Shown here piece after piece: positions 7,228-13,724 of a stretch of 13,724 nt of DNA. The stretch is from JBDSTZ01 sp039927975 (GTDB lineage: Bacteria > Pseudomonadota > Gammaproteobacteria > Burkholderiales > Burkholderiaceae_D). The notes under the pieces were generated by a model. The model searched no databases and was not told where the DNA came from. It saw nothing but the letters and a program-made list of their open reading frames with translations. The stretch lies in assembly GCA_039927975.1 (NCBI GenBank), contig JBDSTZ010000121.1, positions 1 through 13,724 on the forward strand, written 5' to 3'. Position numbers and translations under genes: made by a program. Positions within the stretch are counted from its first letter, which is position 1. Each line of letters begins with the position of its first letter.

Positions 7228-10200
7228 ATGAGGACAATTGGAACAATGATTAAGCGCAAACCCGTGAGGATGACTGCGCTGGCGCTCGCGGCGGCGCAGC
7301 TCGCGGCGCTCTACAGCGGCGCCGCGCAGGCGCAAACGGCGCCTGAGGCACCGATCGCCAAGGGCGAGGAGGCCGTGACCGTGGTCGTGACCGGCCAGCG
7401 CGCGGCCTTTCAGTCGGCCGCCAAGCTCAAACAGAATGCCGAGGAGGTCATCGACGGCGTCGTCGCCGAGGATGCCGGCAAGCTGCCCGACAAGTCGATC
7501 ACCGAGGTGCTGCAGCGGGTCGTCGGCGTGACCATGGACCGCAACCGCTCGCGCGGTGACCCGGAGCATTTTTCGGTCGAGGGGTCCGGCATTTCGGTGC
7601 GCGGCCTGACCTGGGGTTCGTCCACCTTGAACGGCCGCGAATCGTTCTCGGCCGGCTGGCCTGGACGCGAATTGAGCTGGGGTGACATTCCGTCGGAACT
7701 GATGTCCGCGGTGGTCGTGCACAAGAACCCGCCTGCCGAGTTGATCGAAGGCGGCGTCAGCGGCCAGGTCGACTTGCGTACCGCGCTGCCGTTCGACTAC
7801 AAGGGCGATAAGTTCGCGGTATCGACCTACCTGAACTACAACGAGCTCGGAAGCCAAAAATCGCCCGCCGTCTCCGGCCTGGTCTCGCATCGCTGGGAAA
7901 ACGACTTCGGCCAATGGGGTGCGTTGCTCAACTTGTCCGGCAACCGGACCAATACCCACAACGACACGGTGCAACTTGACGCCTACTTCCCGCGCACCGA
8001 CATCGTCGCCGGACAAACCGTCTGGGTACCCAAATCGGCCTCGTGGCGCACCAACCTCGGTGCGAACGACCGCGCCGGGGTGTATGCCGCGCTGCAGTGG
8101 AAGAAGGGGGGGCTCCAGTCGGCACTGACCTATTTCCACTCCGGCTACAAGGAAGCCGGCACCGAGAACGCCCTGTACACGGGGGTGGACGACACCTACA
8201 ACACCAAGCTCGGCAACCCGGTGTTCAAGGATGGCATCCTGCAGTCGGGCACCTACACCTATCCGTTAGGCAAGGGCTTAAATAATTTCGTGGACGGCGG
8301 TCTGGGCTTCCATTCCAACCAAACCTATTACGAAAGGCGCTCGCAAACCCGCGAGATCGCCTGGAACGCGAAGTGGAATATCGACGAGCGTTGGGCGTTC
8401 CAGAACGACCTGCAGTGGGTCCACGCCACCAACAACGAAGAGAACCGCAACATCACCCTGGCCACCTTCGTGCCGAGCATGCATGTCGACCTGAGCAAGG
8501 ATATCGGGGAGGTCTCGTTCGACGACAAGACCACAGCGTTCCTGCGCAATCCGGCCAACTACTACCTGGATGTGCTGGCGCCGAGCGCGAGCAAGGCGGA
8601 CGCCGACCTGTACGCGTGGAAGACCGACGTTCGCTTCAAGTTCGACCACCCGGTCATGCGCGACCTGCGCTTCGGCTTGCGCGCGACCAGGCGCACGGCG
8701 GACCGCCTCAGGGCGAGCGGCTCTGATTGGGCCATCGTCTCGCGGCCATGGGAAGTCACGCAAACGGGCACGCCGGGGCAGCCGGCCTCCCTGGCCGACC
8801 GCAAAGCGCCAGTTCCAGGTCATCCAGGTTGGGAGGTGGGTGGGGATCGCGCCAATTTGACTTACCTGAACGATCCGACGGTCGCAGCCCTGGTGCCGAC
8901 CAGCCTTTTCACCTACAACAACTTCTTCAACGGCAAGGTCCCCAATCCGGGTGCCCTGGTGGCGCCGAGCCTGGCCATGGTGAAGGACTATCCCAACGCC
9001 TACGTGCAGGCGGTGCCTGTGATCAGGAAGCTTCAATGCGAACAGGGCAACGCGGCTTTCCAGCGCAACGTCGACTGCGACAAACTGGATGACCTCCCTT
9101 ACCAACCGCTGGTCTTCGGCGAAGATCCGTCCAAGGCGTCCAGCCAGTCGGAGTCGACCCAGGCCGCCTACCTGATGGCGCGCTTCGGCTTCGACGATTG
9201 GCGCTACCCGGTCGAGGGCAGCCTCGGCGTGCGCGTGGTCCGCACCAACACCATGGCCTACGGCCACACCGTGTTCGTGCCGCCGAAGTACGACGCCGGC
9301 TCGCCGAAGTCGGTGCCGCAGTTTGCCCCGATCGACGAGCCGATCATCGCAGGCCGCAGGGCCGTCGACGTGCTGCCGAGTCTTAACCTGAAGATGGAAA
9401 TCACCCCCCAGTTGCAAGCGCGTTTCGCGTTCGCCAAGTCGATGTATCGGCCGAGCTTTCAAGACTTGAACGAGTACGTCAGGCTGTGGGTGGATACGAT
9501 CACCTTAACCGACGGCACCATCCAGCAAGTCAACTACAGGGGTGAAAACCAGGGCAACTCCCAGTTGAAGCCGACCAAGGCGAACAGCTTCGACGCGACG
9601 CTCGAATGGTATCCGGGCAACGGCTCGTCGCTCACGGCAGCCCTTTTCCACAAGCGCGTGACCGACATCATCCTGAGCTCGGCCTATACCCGCGACTACG
9701 TGAACACGGGCGGCCTGCCGCAAACCTTTGTGATCACCACGAAGGACAATGCGGCCGACGGGAAGGTGACCGGACTGGAGCTCGCTGGGCAGACCTACTT
9801 CAATCACGTGCCGGCGTTGGCGAACCTGATGCCGGAATGGGCCAAGGGTTTCGGCGCCTCGGCGAACTACACCTACATCAAGAGTAGTCAGACGCTGCAC
9901 CATCCGTTCAATCTGAAGTACTGCCCGTCCGCCAGCTCGTTCAACAACGGTTCCTTGAACTTGCTTGGCTGCGACACCAATGGCATGCCGTTCACCGAGA
10001 TGCCCTTGCAGTATTTGTCGAAGAACGCTTTCAACGTCATGTTCTTCTACGACAAGGGGCCGTTCTCGATGCGCCTCGCCTACAGCTGGCGCAGTCGTTT
10101 CCTGCAGGGCGTGAGCACCAACGGCACGCAGGGCCAGGACGCCACCAGTTCCGATCCGGCCCGGGCGACCGAAGGCGTCGACGGGAAGGCGCCGCGCGAC

Positions 10201-10416
10201 GTGGGCTGGGGCTTGCCGACCTGGCAGGAAGCGACCGGACAGCTGGACTTCGGCGCCGACTATCGGTTCGGCGAGCATGTCCAGCTCAGTTTCAACGCAA
10301 GCAATGTCTTGGATAACGTCGTTAAGCAGACCCAGCAGCAGGGTATCGGCAACATGGGCCGCGCCTGGTTCGAGCCCGGCCGCAGTTATCGCCTGGCCTT
10401 GCGTTACACGTACTAA
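7228..10416 (+). CDS. TonB-dependent receptor, full length
   Basis: The 1062-residue outer-membrane receptor is complete. It has a signal peptide (positive start, hydrophobic core MTALALAAAQLAAL, cleavage likely after AQA at residue 35), a TonB box VTVVVTG at 50-56 and a plug domain. Plug signatures are VIDGVVAEDAGKLPDKSITE, SGISVRGL, LNGRESFS and GGVSGQVDLRTALPFDY. A long barrel follows, ending RLALRYTY with the terminal aromatic needed for barrel insertion. It is of the same family as the receptor at the left edge, sharing for example the pattern 'VIDxxVAxDxGKxPD', but clearly diverged and long for the family. The ATG at 7228 has AGGATTAAGGA upstream; 7246 is a possible alternative. It probably shares a transcript with the lipoprotein gene, and an intrinsic terminator follows at 10533. 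Substrate is not known; glycan or aromatic ligands fit the neighbours. Confidence 0.95.
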   Translation: MRTIGTMIKRKPVRMTALALAAAQLAALYSGAAQAQTAPEAPIAKGEEAVTVVVTGQRAAFQSAAKLKQNAEEVIDGVVAEDAGKLPDKSITEVLQRVVGVTMDRNRSRGDPEHFSVEGSGISVRGLTWGSSTLNGRESFSAGWPGRELSWGDIPSELMSAVVVHKNPPAELIEGGVSGQVDLRTALPFDYKGDKFAVSTYLNYNELGSQKSPAVSGLVSHRWENDFGQWGALLNLSGNRTNTHNDTVQLDAYFPRTDIVAGQTVWVPKSASWRTNLGANDRAGVYAALQWKKGGLQSALTYFHSGYKEAGTENALYTGVDDTYNTKLGNPVFKDGILQSGTYTYPLGKGLNNFVDGGLGFHSNQTYYERRSQTREIAWNAKWNIDERWAFQNDLQWVHATNNEENRNITLATFVPSMHVDLSKDIGEVSFDDKTTAFLRNPANYYLDVLAPSASKADADLYAWKTDVRFKFDHPVMRDLRFGLRATRRTADRLRASGSDWAIVSRPWEVTQTGTPGQPASLADRKAPVPGHPGWEVGGDRANLTYLNDPTVAALVPTSLFTYNNFFNGKVPNPGALVAPSLAMVKDYPNAYVQAVPVIRKLQCEQGNAAFQRNVDCDKLDDLPYQPLVFGEDPSKASSQSESTQAAYLMARFGFDDWRYPVEGSLGVRVVRTNTMAYGHTVFVPPKYDAGSPKSVPQFAPIDEPIIAGRRAVDVLPSLNLKMEITPQLQARFAFAKSMYRPSFQDLNEYVRLWVDTITLTDGTIQQVNYRGENQGNSQLKPTKANSFDATLEWYPGNGSSLTAALFHKRVTDIILSSAYTRDYVNTGGLPQTFVITTKDNAADGKVTGLELAGQTYFNHVPALANLMPEWAKGFGASANYTYIKSSQTLHHPFNLKYCPSASSFNNGSLNLLGCDTNGMPFTEMPLQYLSKNAFNVMFFYDKGPFSMRLAYSWRSRFLQGVSTNGTQGQDATSSDPARATEGVDGKAPRDVGWGLPTWQEATGQLDFGADYRFGEHVQLSFNASNVLDNVVKQTQQQGIGNMGRAWFEPGRSYRLALRYTY

Positions 10417-10468
10417 GACGATGCTGGCGGCGAACCCGGACTAAGCCGCCCGCCTTGTTCCGACATCG

Positions 10469-10497
10469 GGTCCATCGCCGGCCAGGCGCGATGGACC
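10469..10497 (+). other. Strong hairpin in the receptor-halogenase gap
   Basis: GGTCCATCGC (10469-10478) pairs perfectly with GCGATGGACC (10488-10497) around a 9-base loop. It is not followed by a T-run, so it is not an intrinsic terminator itself. It lies 36 bp before the terminator stem at 10533 and could be part of a leader structure or protect the 3' end of the receptor mRNA. Confidence 0.55.
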
Positions 10498-10532
10498 TTC
10501 AGTTGTCTCCTGCCGCGTTGCCGGTAGTTTCA

Positions 10533-10559
10533 GGGACGGCTCCGGCCGTCCCTTTTTTT
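10533..10559 (+). terminator. Intrinsic terminator directly before the halogenase gene
   Basis: GGGACGGC (10533-10540), loop TCCG, GCCGTCCC (10545-10552), then seven T (10553-10559): a canonical rho-independent terminator for the lipoprotein-receptor transcript. Its T-run ends only 17 bases before the halogenase ATG at 10577. Transcription of the halogenase must therefore either read through it or begin at a start site within or just after it. Confidence 0.93.
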
Positions 10560-10576
10560 ATTTGTATGGGGTGACT

Positions 10577-12082
10577 ATGGCAGACAACGCCATTCGAACA
10601 ATCGTCATCGTCGGCGGCGGCACCGCCGGCTGGATGACCGCCGCGCCGTTGGCGCTCAAGCTGCCCAAGACGTGCGAGGTCGTGCTGGTCGAGTCGCCGC
10701 AGATCGGCACCGTCGGCGTCGGCGAAGCAACGCTTCCGACCCTGCGCCATTTCAATGCCGCCCTGGGCCTGGACGAAGCCGATTTCGTCAGGAAGACGCA
10801 GGCGACCTTCAAGCTCGGCATCGAATTCAAGGATTGGGGCCAGGTCGGCAACCGGTTTTTCCACGGCTTCGGCGATTTCGGCCCGGCCATCGACAACCGC
10901 CCGGCGTTCATGTACTGGCTGCGCCAGTCGCGCGTGTTCAAGGACATGCCGTCCTACGAGGAGTGGTCGATGGCGACCATGCTGGCGCGAAGCAACCGCT
11001 TCATGCTGCCGCAAGACGACCTGCCAACGATCACCGACTCGTTCAACTACGCCTACCATTTCGACGCCGGACAATATGCCGCCTATTTGCGCGACTACGC
11101 CATGCGACGCGGCGTCAAGGGTATCAAAGGCATGATCGAGCACGTCGAACAGCACCCCGAGACCGGCTTCATCACCGCCCTCAAGCTCAGTGACGGGCGC
11201 CGCGTGGAAGGCGACCTGTTTGTCGATTGCTCGGGTTTTCGCGCTCTGTTGATCGAAGGCGTGTACCAGGCCGGCTACGACGACTGGAGCGCCATGCTGC
11301 CGTGCAACAGCGCGCTGGCCGTGCCATGCGCCAAGGTCGAACCGTTTACGCCTTACACCACCTCGACGGCCAGGGGCGCCGGCTGGACCTGGCGCATCCC
11401 GCTGCAGCACCGCACCGGGAACGGCCATGTCTATTGCGACGGCTTCACCACCGACGAGGAGGCCGGGCGCGTTCTGCTCGAAGGTCTCGACGGCGAGCCC
11501 TACGGCGAGGCGCGCCAGTTGCGCTTCACCACGGGCCGGCGGCGCAAGTCCTGGGTCAAGAACTGCGTCGCCATCGGCCTCTCGGGCGGCTTCCTCGAAC
11601 CGCTCGAATCGACCAGCATCAACTTCATCGAAAATGCGGTTGGCTGGCTGATCCAGTATTTCCCCCATCGCGAATGCCGTCCCGAACTGGCCGACGAGTT
11701 CAACCGCCTGACCGCGCAACGCTACGAATACGTACGCGACTTCATCATCCTGCACTACAAACTCACCGACCGGACCGATTCGGCATTCTGGCGCTACTGC
11801 GCCAATATGCCGATTCCCGATACGCTCAAGCACCAGATCGAGATGTTCCGCGAAACCGGGCGCGTCATCGTCTACGATCCGCAGTGCTTCACCGAGCCGT
11901 CCATGGTCTCGTTGCTGATGGGGCTGGGTATGGTGCCCAAGCGGGACGACCCGCTGATCGAGAACTTCCAATTCGACCAGTTGCTGGGGCATCTGGCCAG
12001 CCGGCGCGACGCCATCGCGCAGGTGGTCGAGGCGACGTCCGAGCACGGCGAGTACATCGCCCGGCACTGCGCCGCGCCATGA
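10577..12082 (+). CDS. Flavin-dependent tryptophan halogenase-like protein
   Basis: The 501-residue protein is a FADH2-dependent halogenase of the PrnA/tryptophan-halogenase family (PF04820), which makes hypohalous acid at flavin and halogenates aromatic or indole substrates in the cytoplasm. The dinucleotide-binding GGGTAGW is at residues 13-19 and GVGEATLP at 47-54. The catalytic lysine is K79 in FKLGIEF, the same number as in PrnA. The halogenase-specific WxWxIP motif is W270-T-W272-R-I-P275, and E344 in PLESTS matches the catalytic Glu of PrnA. All key residues are present, so it should be active; the substrate may be something other than free tryptophan, as for many such enzymes beside TonB receptors. 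The ATG at 10577 has GGGGTG just upstream; a TTG at 10562 is a weaker start, only two bases past the terminator T-run. No flavin reductase lies in the window. Its stop overlaps a halogenase stub by ATGA. Confidence 0.95.
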   Translation: MADNAIRTIVIVGGGTAGWMTAAPLALKLPKTCEVVLVESPQIGTVGVGEATLPTLRHFNAALGLDEADFVRKTQATFKLGIEFKDWGQVGNRFFHGFGDFGPAIDNRPAFMYWLRQSRVFKDMPSYEEWSMATMLARSNRFMLPQDDLPTITDSFNYAYHFDAGQYAAYLRDYAMRRGVKGIKGMIEHVEQHPETGFITALKLSDGRRVEGDLFVDCSGFRALLIEGVYQAGYDDWSAMLPCNSALAVPCAKVEPFTPYTTSTARGAGWTWRIPLQHRTGNGHVYCDGFTTDEEAGRVLLEGLDGEPYGEARQLRFTTGRRRKSWVKNCVAIGLSGGFLEPLESTSINFIENAVGWLIQYFPHRECRPELADEFNRLTAQRYEYVRDFIILHYKLTDRTDSAFWRYCANMPIPDTLKHQIEMFRETGRVIVYDPQCFTEPSMVSLLMGLGMVPKRDDPLIENFQFDQLLGHLASRRDAIAQVVEATSEHGEYIARHCAAP

Positions 12083-12152
12083 GCCGCCGTTCCAACGCAT
12101 CGTGGTGGTCGGCGGCGGCACCGCCGGCTCGATGACGGCCGCCGCTTCGCTT
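12079..12152 (+). pseudogene. 5' stub of a second plus-strand halogenase gene
   Basis: An ATG at 12079 overlaps the previous stop (ATGA), the usual sign of a translationally coupled next gene, but its frame ends at 12133-12135. In another frame the sequence reads FQRIVVVGGGTAGSMTAAA, the FAD-binding N-terminus of a tryptophan halogenase. Restoring one base near 12086 would join ATG-Ser to this as one frame. The conserved Trp of GGGTAGW is Ser here. Homology stops after the Leu codon at 12150-12152. It thus covers only about residues 1-26 of a ~500-residue enzyme. The remaining gene is not on this strand; the minus-strand halogenase to the right may be its displaced body. Confidence 0.75.
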
Positions 12153-12309
12153 CCATGGCCGCCTGGAAGATGGGTGCGTCTTAGGCCGAGCTTTTCCAGC
12201 TTGTTCGGCAGATGGGTGACTTCCCCATTGCTGGTGTCGGAGACGACGATGAAGTGCCGCAAGCGCGATCATGAACCGTCGCGTATGACCCATCAGCCAA
12301 CCTTCGGTT
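12153..12309. other. Junction between halogenase stub and convergent halogenase
   Basis: These 157 bp separate the stub from the stop of the minus-strand halogenase. They start with an imperfect inverted repeat, CTTCCA (12150-12155) / TGGAAG (12164-12169), with inner GGC/GCC. No terminator with a T-run is seen for either strand. A minus-strand frame from 12262 (TTG) reads about 34 residues of protein-like sequence (begins RHFIVVSDTSNGEVTH) before running into the stub antisense; I do not recognise it. Confidence 0.4.
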
Positions 12310-13722
12310 TCACGGGGAAACTTGCGTGCCATGTAAGCGGCGCAGGAAAGCGTCGTGGGTGGGCATGGCGGCCACGACGGCGGCGTAATGGTCGCGTCGC
12401 CGGTGTAGCGCTTGCAACGCTTGCGCGCGCGGCACCTCATTGAGAACCGGGTCGATGCGCGCTGGCCAGCATCCCATGCCGGCGTAGATCGCCAGCCAGC
12501 TGGCGGCCTCGAAGCCTTCTTCCTTGTACTGCGTCAGGGCACCGGTCTGGCGCCAGGCGTGCAACTTGAAGTCCAGCGTCTCCGGCAATTCCATGCTGGC
12601 CATGTCGCGCCACAGCTGGCTGTCGCGGCGCTCGGTAAGGCAATAGTGCAGGAGGATGAAGTCGCGAATGCGCGCGAACGCATTGCTCATCCCCCTGTTG
12701 TAGGCGGCGACGGCGTGCGCGGCCGGCGGGGCGCCAGAGCGCAGCAGTTCGATCATCGTGCCCAGGCCGCGCTGGATCAGCAGGATGCTGGTCGATTCAA
12801 GCGGCTCCAGGAAGCCCGACGACAAGCCCACGCCGACGACATTGTGGACCCAGAAGCGCGCGCGGTGGCCGGTGGTAAAGCGCAGCAGGCGCGGCTCGGC
12901 CAGGGCCGGGCCGTCCAGCTGCGCCAGTAATTGGGCGCGCGCGCGCGCTTCGTCGATGTAGCGAGTGGAAAACACGTGGCCGTTGCCGACGCGGTTGCTG
13001 AGCGGAATACGCCAGGCCCAGCCGCCTTCGAGCGCGGTGGAGACGGTGTGCGGCGTCAGTTCGGGGCCGCTCGGCGCGCTGGGCACGGCCCAAGCGCGAT
13101 CGGCCGGCAGCCAGTGGCTGAAATCGACGAATGGCTCTTCCAGGGCCCGCCCGAGCAGCAGGGAAACAAAGCCGGAGCAGTCGATAAACAGGTCGCCGGA
13201 CACCACGCGGCCATCTGCGAGCTGGAGCGCGTCGACGCCGCCGTCGGCGCGGCGCTTGACATCGACGATGCGCCCTTCGGTGCGCGCCACGCCCTTGCGC
13301 TCGGCGATGCTACGCAGGAAGCCGGCGTACAGCGTGGCATCGAAATGGTAAGCGTAGTTATAGAGGCCGGGGCCGTCCGCGGGCGGCGGGGCGAAGCGGC
13401 CCTGACTGGCCATCACGCTGGGCAGGCAATGCCCGCCCAGCTCGCCCAGCGTGGGGTCGCCGACCCGGCGGTACTGGCCCCACAGACAGGCGGGTCCGGC
13501 CAGATCGTCGAAATTGCCGAAGGTATGGAAGAAATGCTGGCCCTGACGGCGCCAGTTGCGAAACTCGATGCCCAGCTTGAACGTGCCATTGGTGGCGCGC
13601 AGGAACTCGGCCTCGTCGATGCCGGTCCTCTTGTGAAACTCGCGGATCAATGGAAATGTGGCCTCGCCAACGCCCACAATGCCGATCTCTTCCGACTCGA
13701 CCAGCGCGACCTTGCAGGCCGG
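12310..13722 (-). CDS. Flavin-dependent tryptophan halogenase-like protein, 5' end beyond the window
   Basis: This is a second PF04820 halogenase, read leftward; 470 residues plus the stop are visible. The frame is open to the right edge and begins PACKVALVES, equivalent to about residue 31 of the upstream halogenase, so some 30 residues including any GGGTAGW motif lie outside. The apparent ATG at 13677 is internal. Catalytic features are present: GVGEATFP, FKLGIEF with the catalytic Lys codon at 13576-13578, WAWRIP at 13003-13020, and PLESTS with the catalytic Glu. It is clearly diverged from the first halogenase, for example in the region after HTFGNF, so it is not a recent copy and may differ in substrate. 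It converges on the first halogenase and on the stub, an odd arrangement for an operon pair. It may be intact, or it may have lost its start if the segment was inverted. Confidence 0.92.
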   Translation of the reverse strand, partial: PACKVALVESEEIGIVGVGEATFPLIREFHKRTGIDEAEFLRATNGTFKLGIEFRNWRRQGQHFFHTFGNFDDLAGPACLWGQYRRVGDPTLGELGGHCLPSVMASQGRFAPPPADGPGLYNYAYHFDATLYAGFLRSIAERKGVARTEGRIVDVKRRADGGVDALQLADGRVVSGDLFIDCSGFVSLLLGRALEEPFVDFSHWLPADRAWAVPSAPSGPELTPHTVSTALEGGWAWRIPLSNRVGNGHVFSTRYIDEARARAQLLAQLDGPALAEPRLLRFTTGHRARFWVHNVVGVGLSSGFLEPLESTSILLIQRGLGTMIELLRSGAPPAAHAVAAYNRGMSNAFARIRDFILLHYCLTERRDSQLWRDMASMELPETLDFKLHAWRQTGALTQYKEEGFEAASWLAIYAGMGCWPARIDPVLNEVPRAQALQALHRRRDHYAAVVAAMPTHDAFLRRLHGTQVSP

Positions 13723-13724
13723 TA

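Noticed and set aside
8278..9462. 394-codon minus-strand frame inside the second receptor
   Set aside because: Antisense shadow of the receptor. No motif or start signal was seen.
10562..10576. TTG at 10562 as the halogenase start
   Set aside because: It lies two bases after the terminator T-run and has no ribosome binding site. The ATG at 10577 has GGGGTG upstream and puts the catalytic Lys at position 79, as in PrnA.
10499..12262. 587-codon minus-strand frame across the first halogenase
   Set aside because: It is antisense to a halogenase with all catalytic motifs and crosses an intrinsic terminator. Only its first ~34 codons lie outside known features, and these are discussed separately.
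12102..12443. 113-codon plus-strand frame starting at GTG 12102
   Set aside because: Only its first 17 codons resemble a halogenase. The rest is antisense to, or downstream of, the reversed halogenase and has no coding character, so it is treated as a stub.
1..13724. CRISPR arrays, tRNA or rRNA genes, prophage modules
   Set aside because: I looked for regularly spaced repeats, cloverleaf-like sequence and phage genes and saw none.

Overview
The window is GC-rich DNA from a Gram-negative proteobacterium. It carries two TonB-dependent receptors of the long Xanthomonas/Caulobacter-type family, a lipoprotein, a membrane-anchored AraC-type regulator and two flavin-dependent tryptophan-halogenase-like proteins. 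This mix is seen in Xanthomonadales, Caulobacterales and Sphingomonadales, and also in betaproteobacteria of the Massilia/Duganella type (Oxalobacteraceae). I lean to the last group from general impression only; no rRNA or other marker gene is present to settle it.

Layout, left to right. (1) Bases 2-2512: a TonB-dependent receptor cut by the left edge, ended by two tandem terminator hairpins. (2) Bases 2603-3603: about 1 kb of degenerate DNA holding a decayed IS66-type tnpB fragment on the minus strand. (3) Bases 3604-4761: an AraC-type regulator with two membrane segments and a periplasmic domain. (4) Bases 4762-5837: a long non-coding or decayed stretch with a perfect 12-bp-arm palindrome, copies of the 10-mer GCCGGCGACC, a 12-bp dyad and a frameshifted remnant of a secreted-protein gene. 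(5) Bases 5838-10416: a lipoprotein gene followed 76 bp later by a full-length TonB-dependent receptor, probably one operon. (6) Bases 10533-10559: a canonical intrinsic terminator, and only 17 bp after its T-run a complete halogenase gene (10577-12082). (7) Bases 12079-12152: the first ~26 codons of another halogenase, frameshifted and cut short, overlapping the previous stop by ATGA. (8) Bases 12310-13722, minus strand: a second halogenase whose N-terminus lies past the right edge.

Likely working model (inference). The lipoprotein and the receptor capture a substrate at the outer membrane. The regulator senses a related ligand in the periplasm and directs transcription from the inner membrane. 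The halogenase(s) act in the cytoplasm on an aromatic or indolic substrate. The receptor family and the AraC architecture suggest glycan or plant-derived substrates, but no glycoside hydrolase, flavin reductase or SapC-like gene is in the window, so the substrate is unknown.

The points most worth following are: the terminator set almost on the halogenase start (possible attenuation); the 5' halogenase stub on the plus strand that nearly complements the missing 5' end of the minus-strand halogenase (possible inversion); and the possible shared fold between the regulator's sensor domain and the lipoprotein's C-terminal domain.
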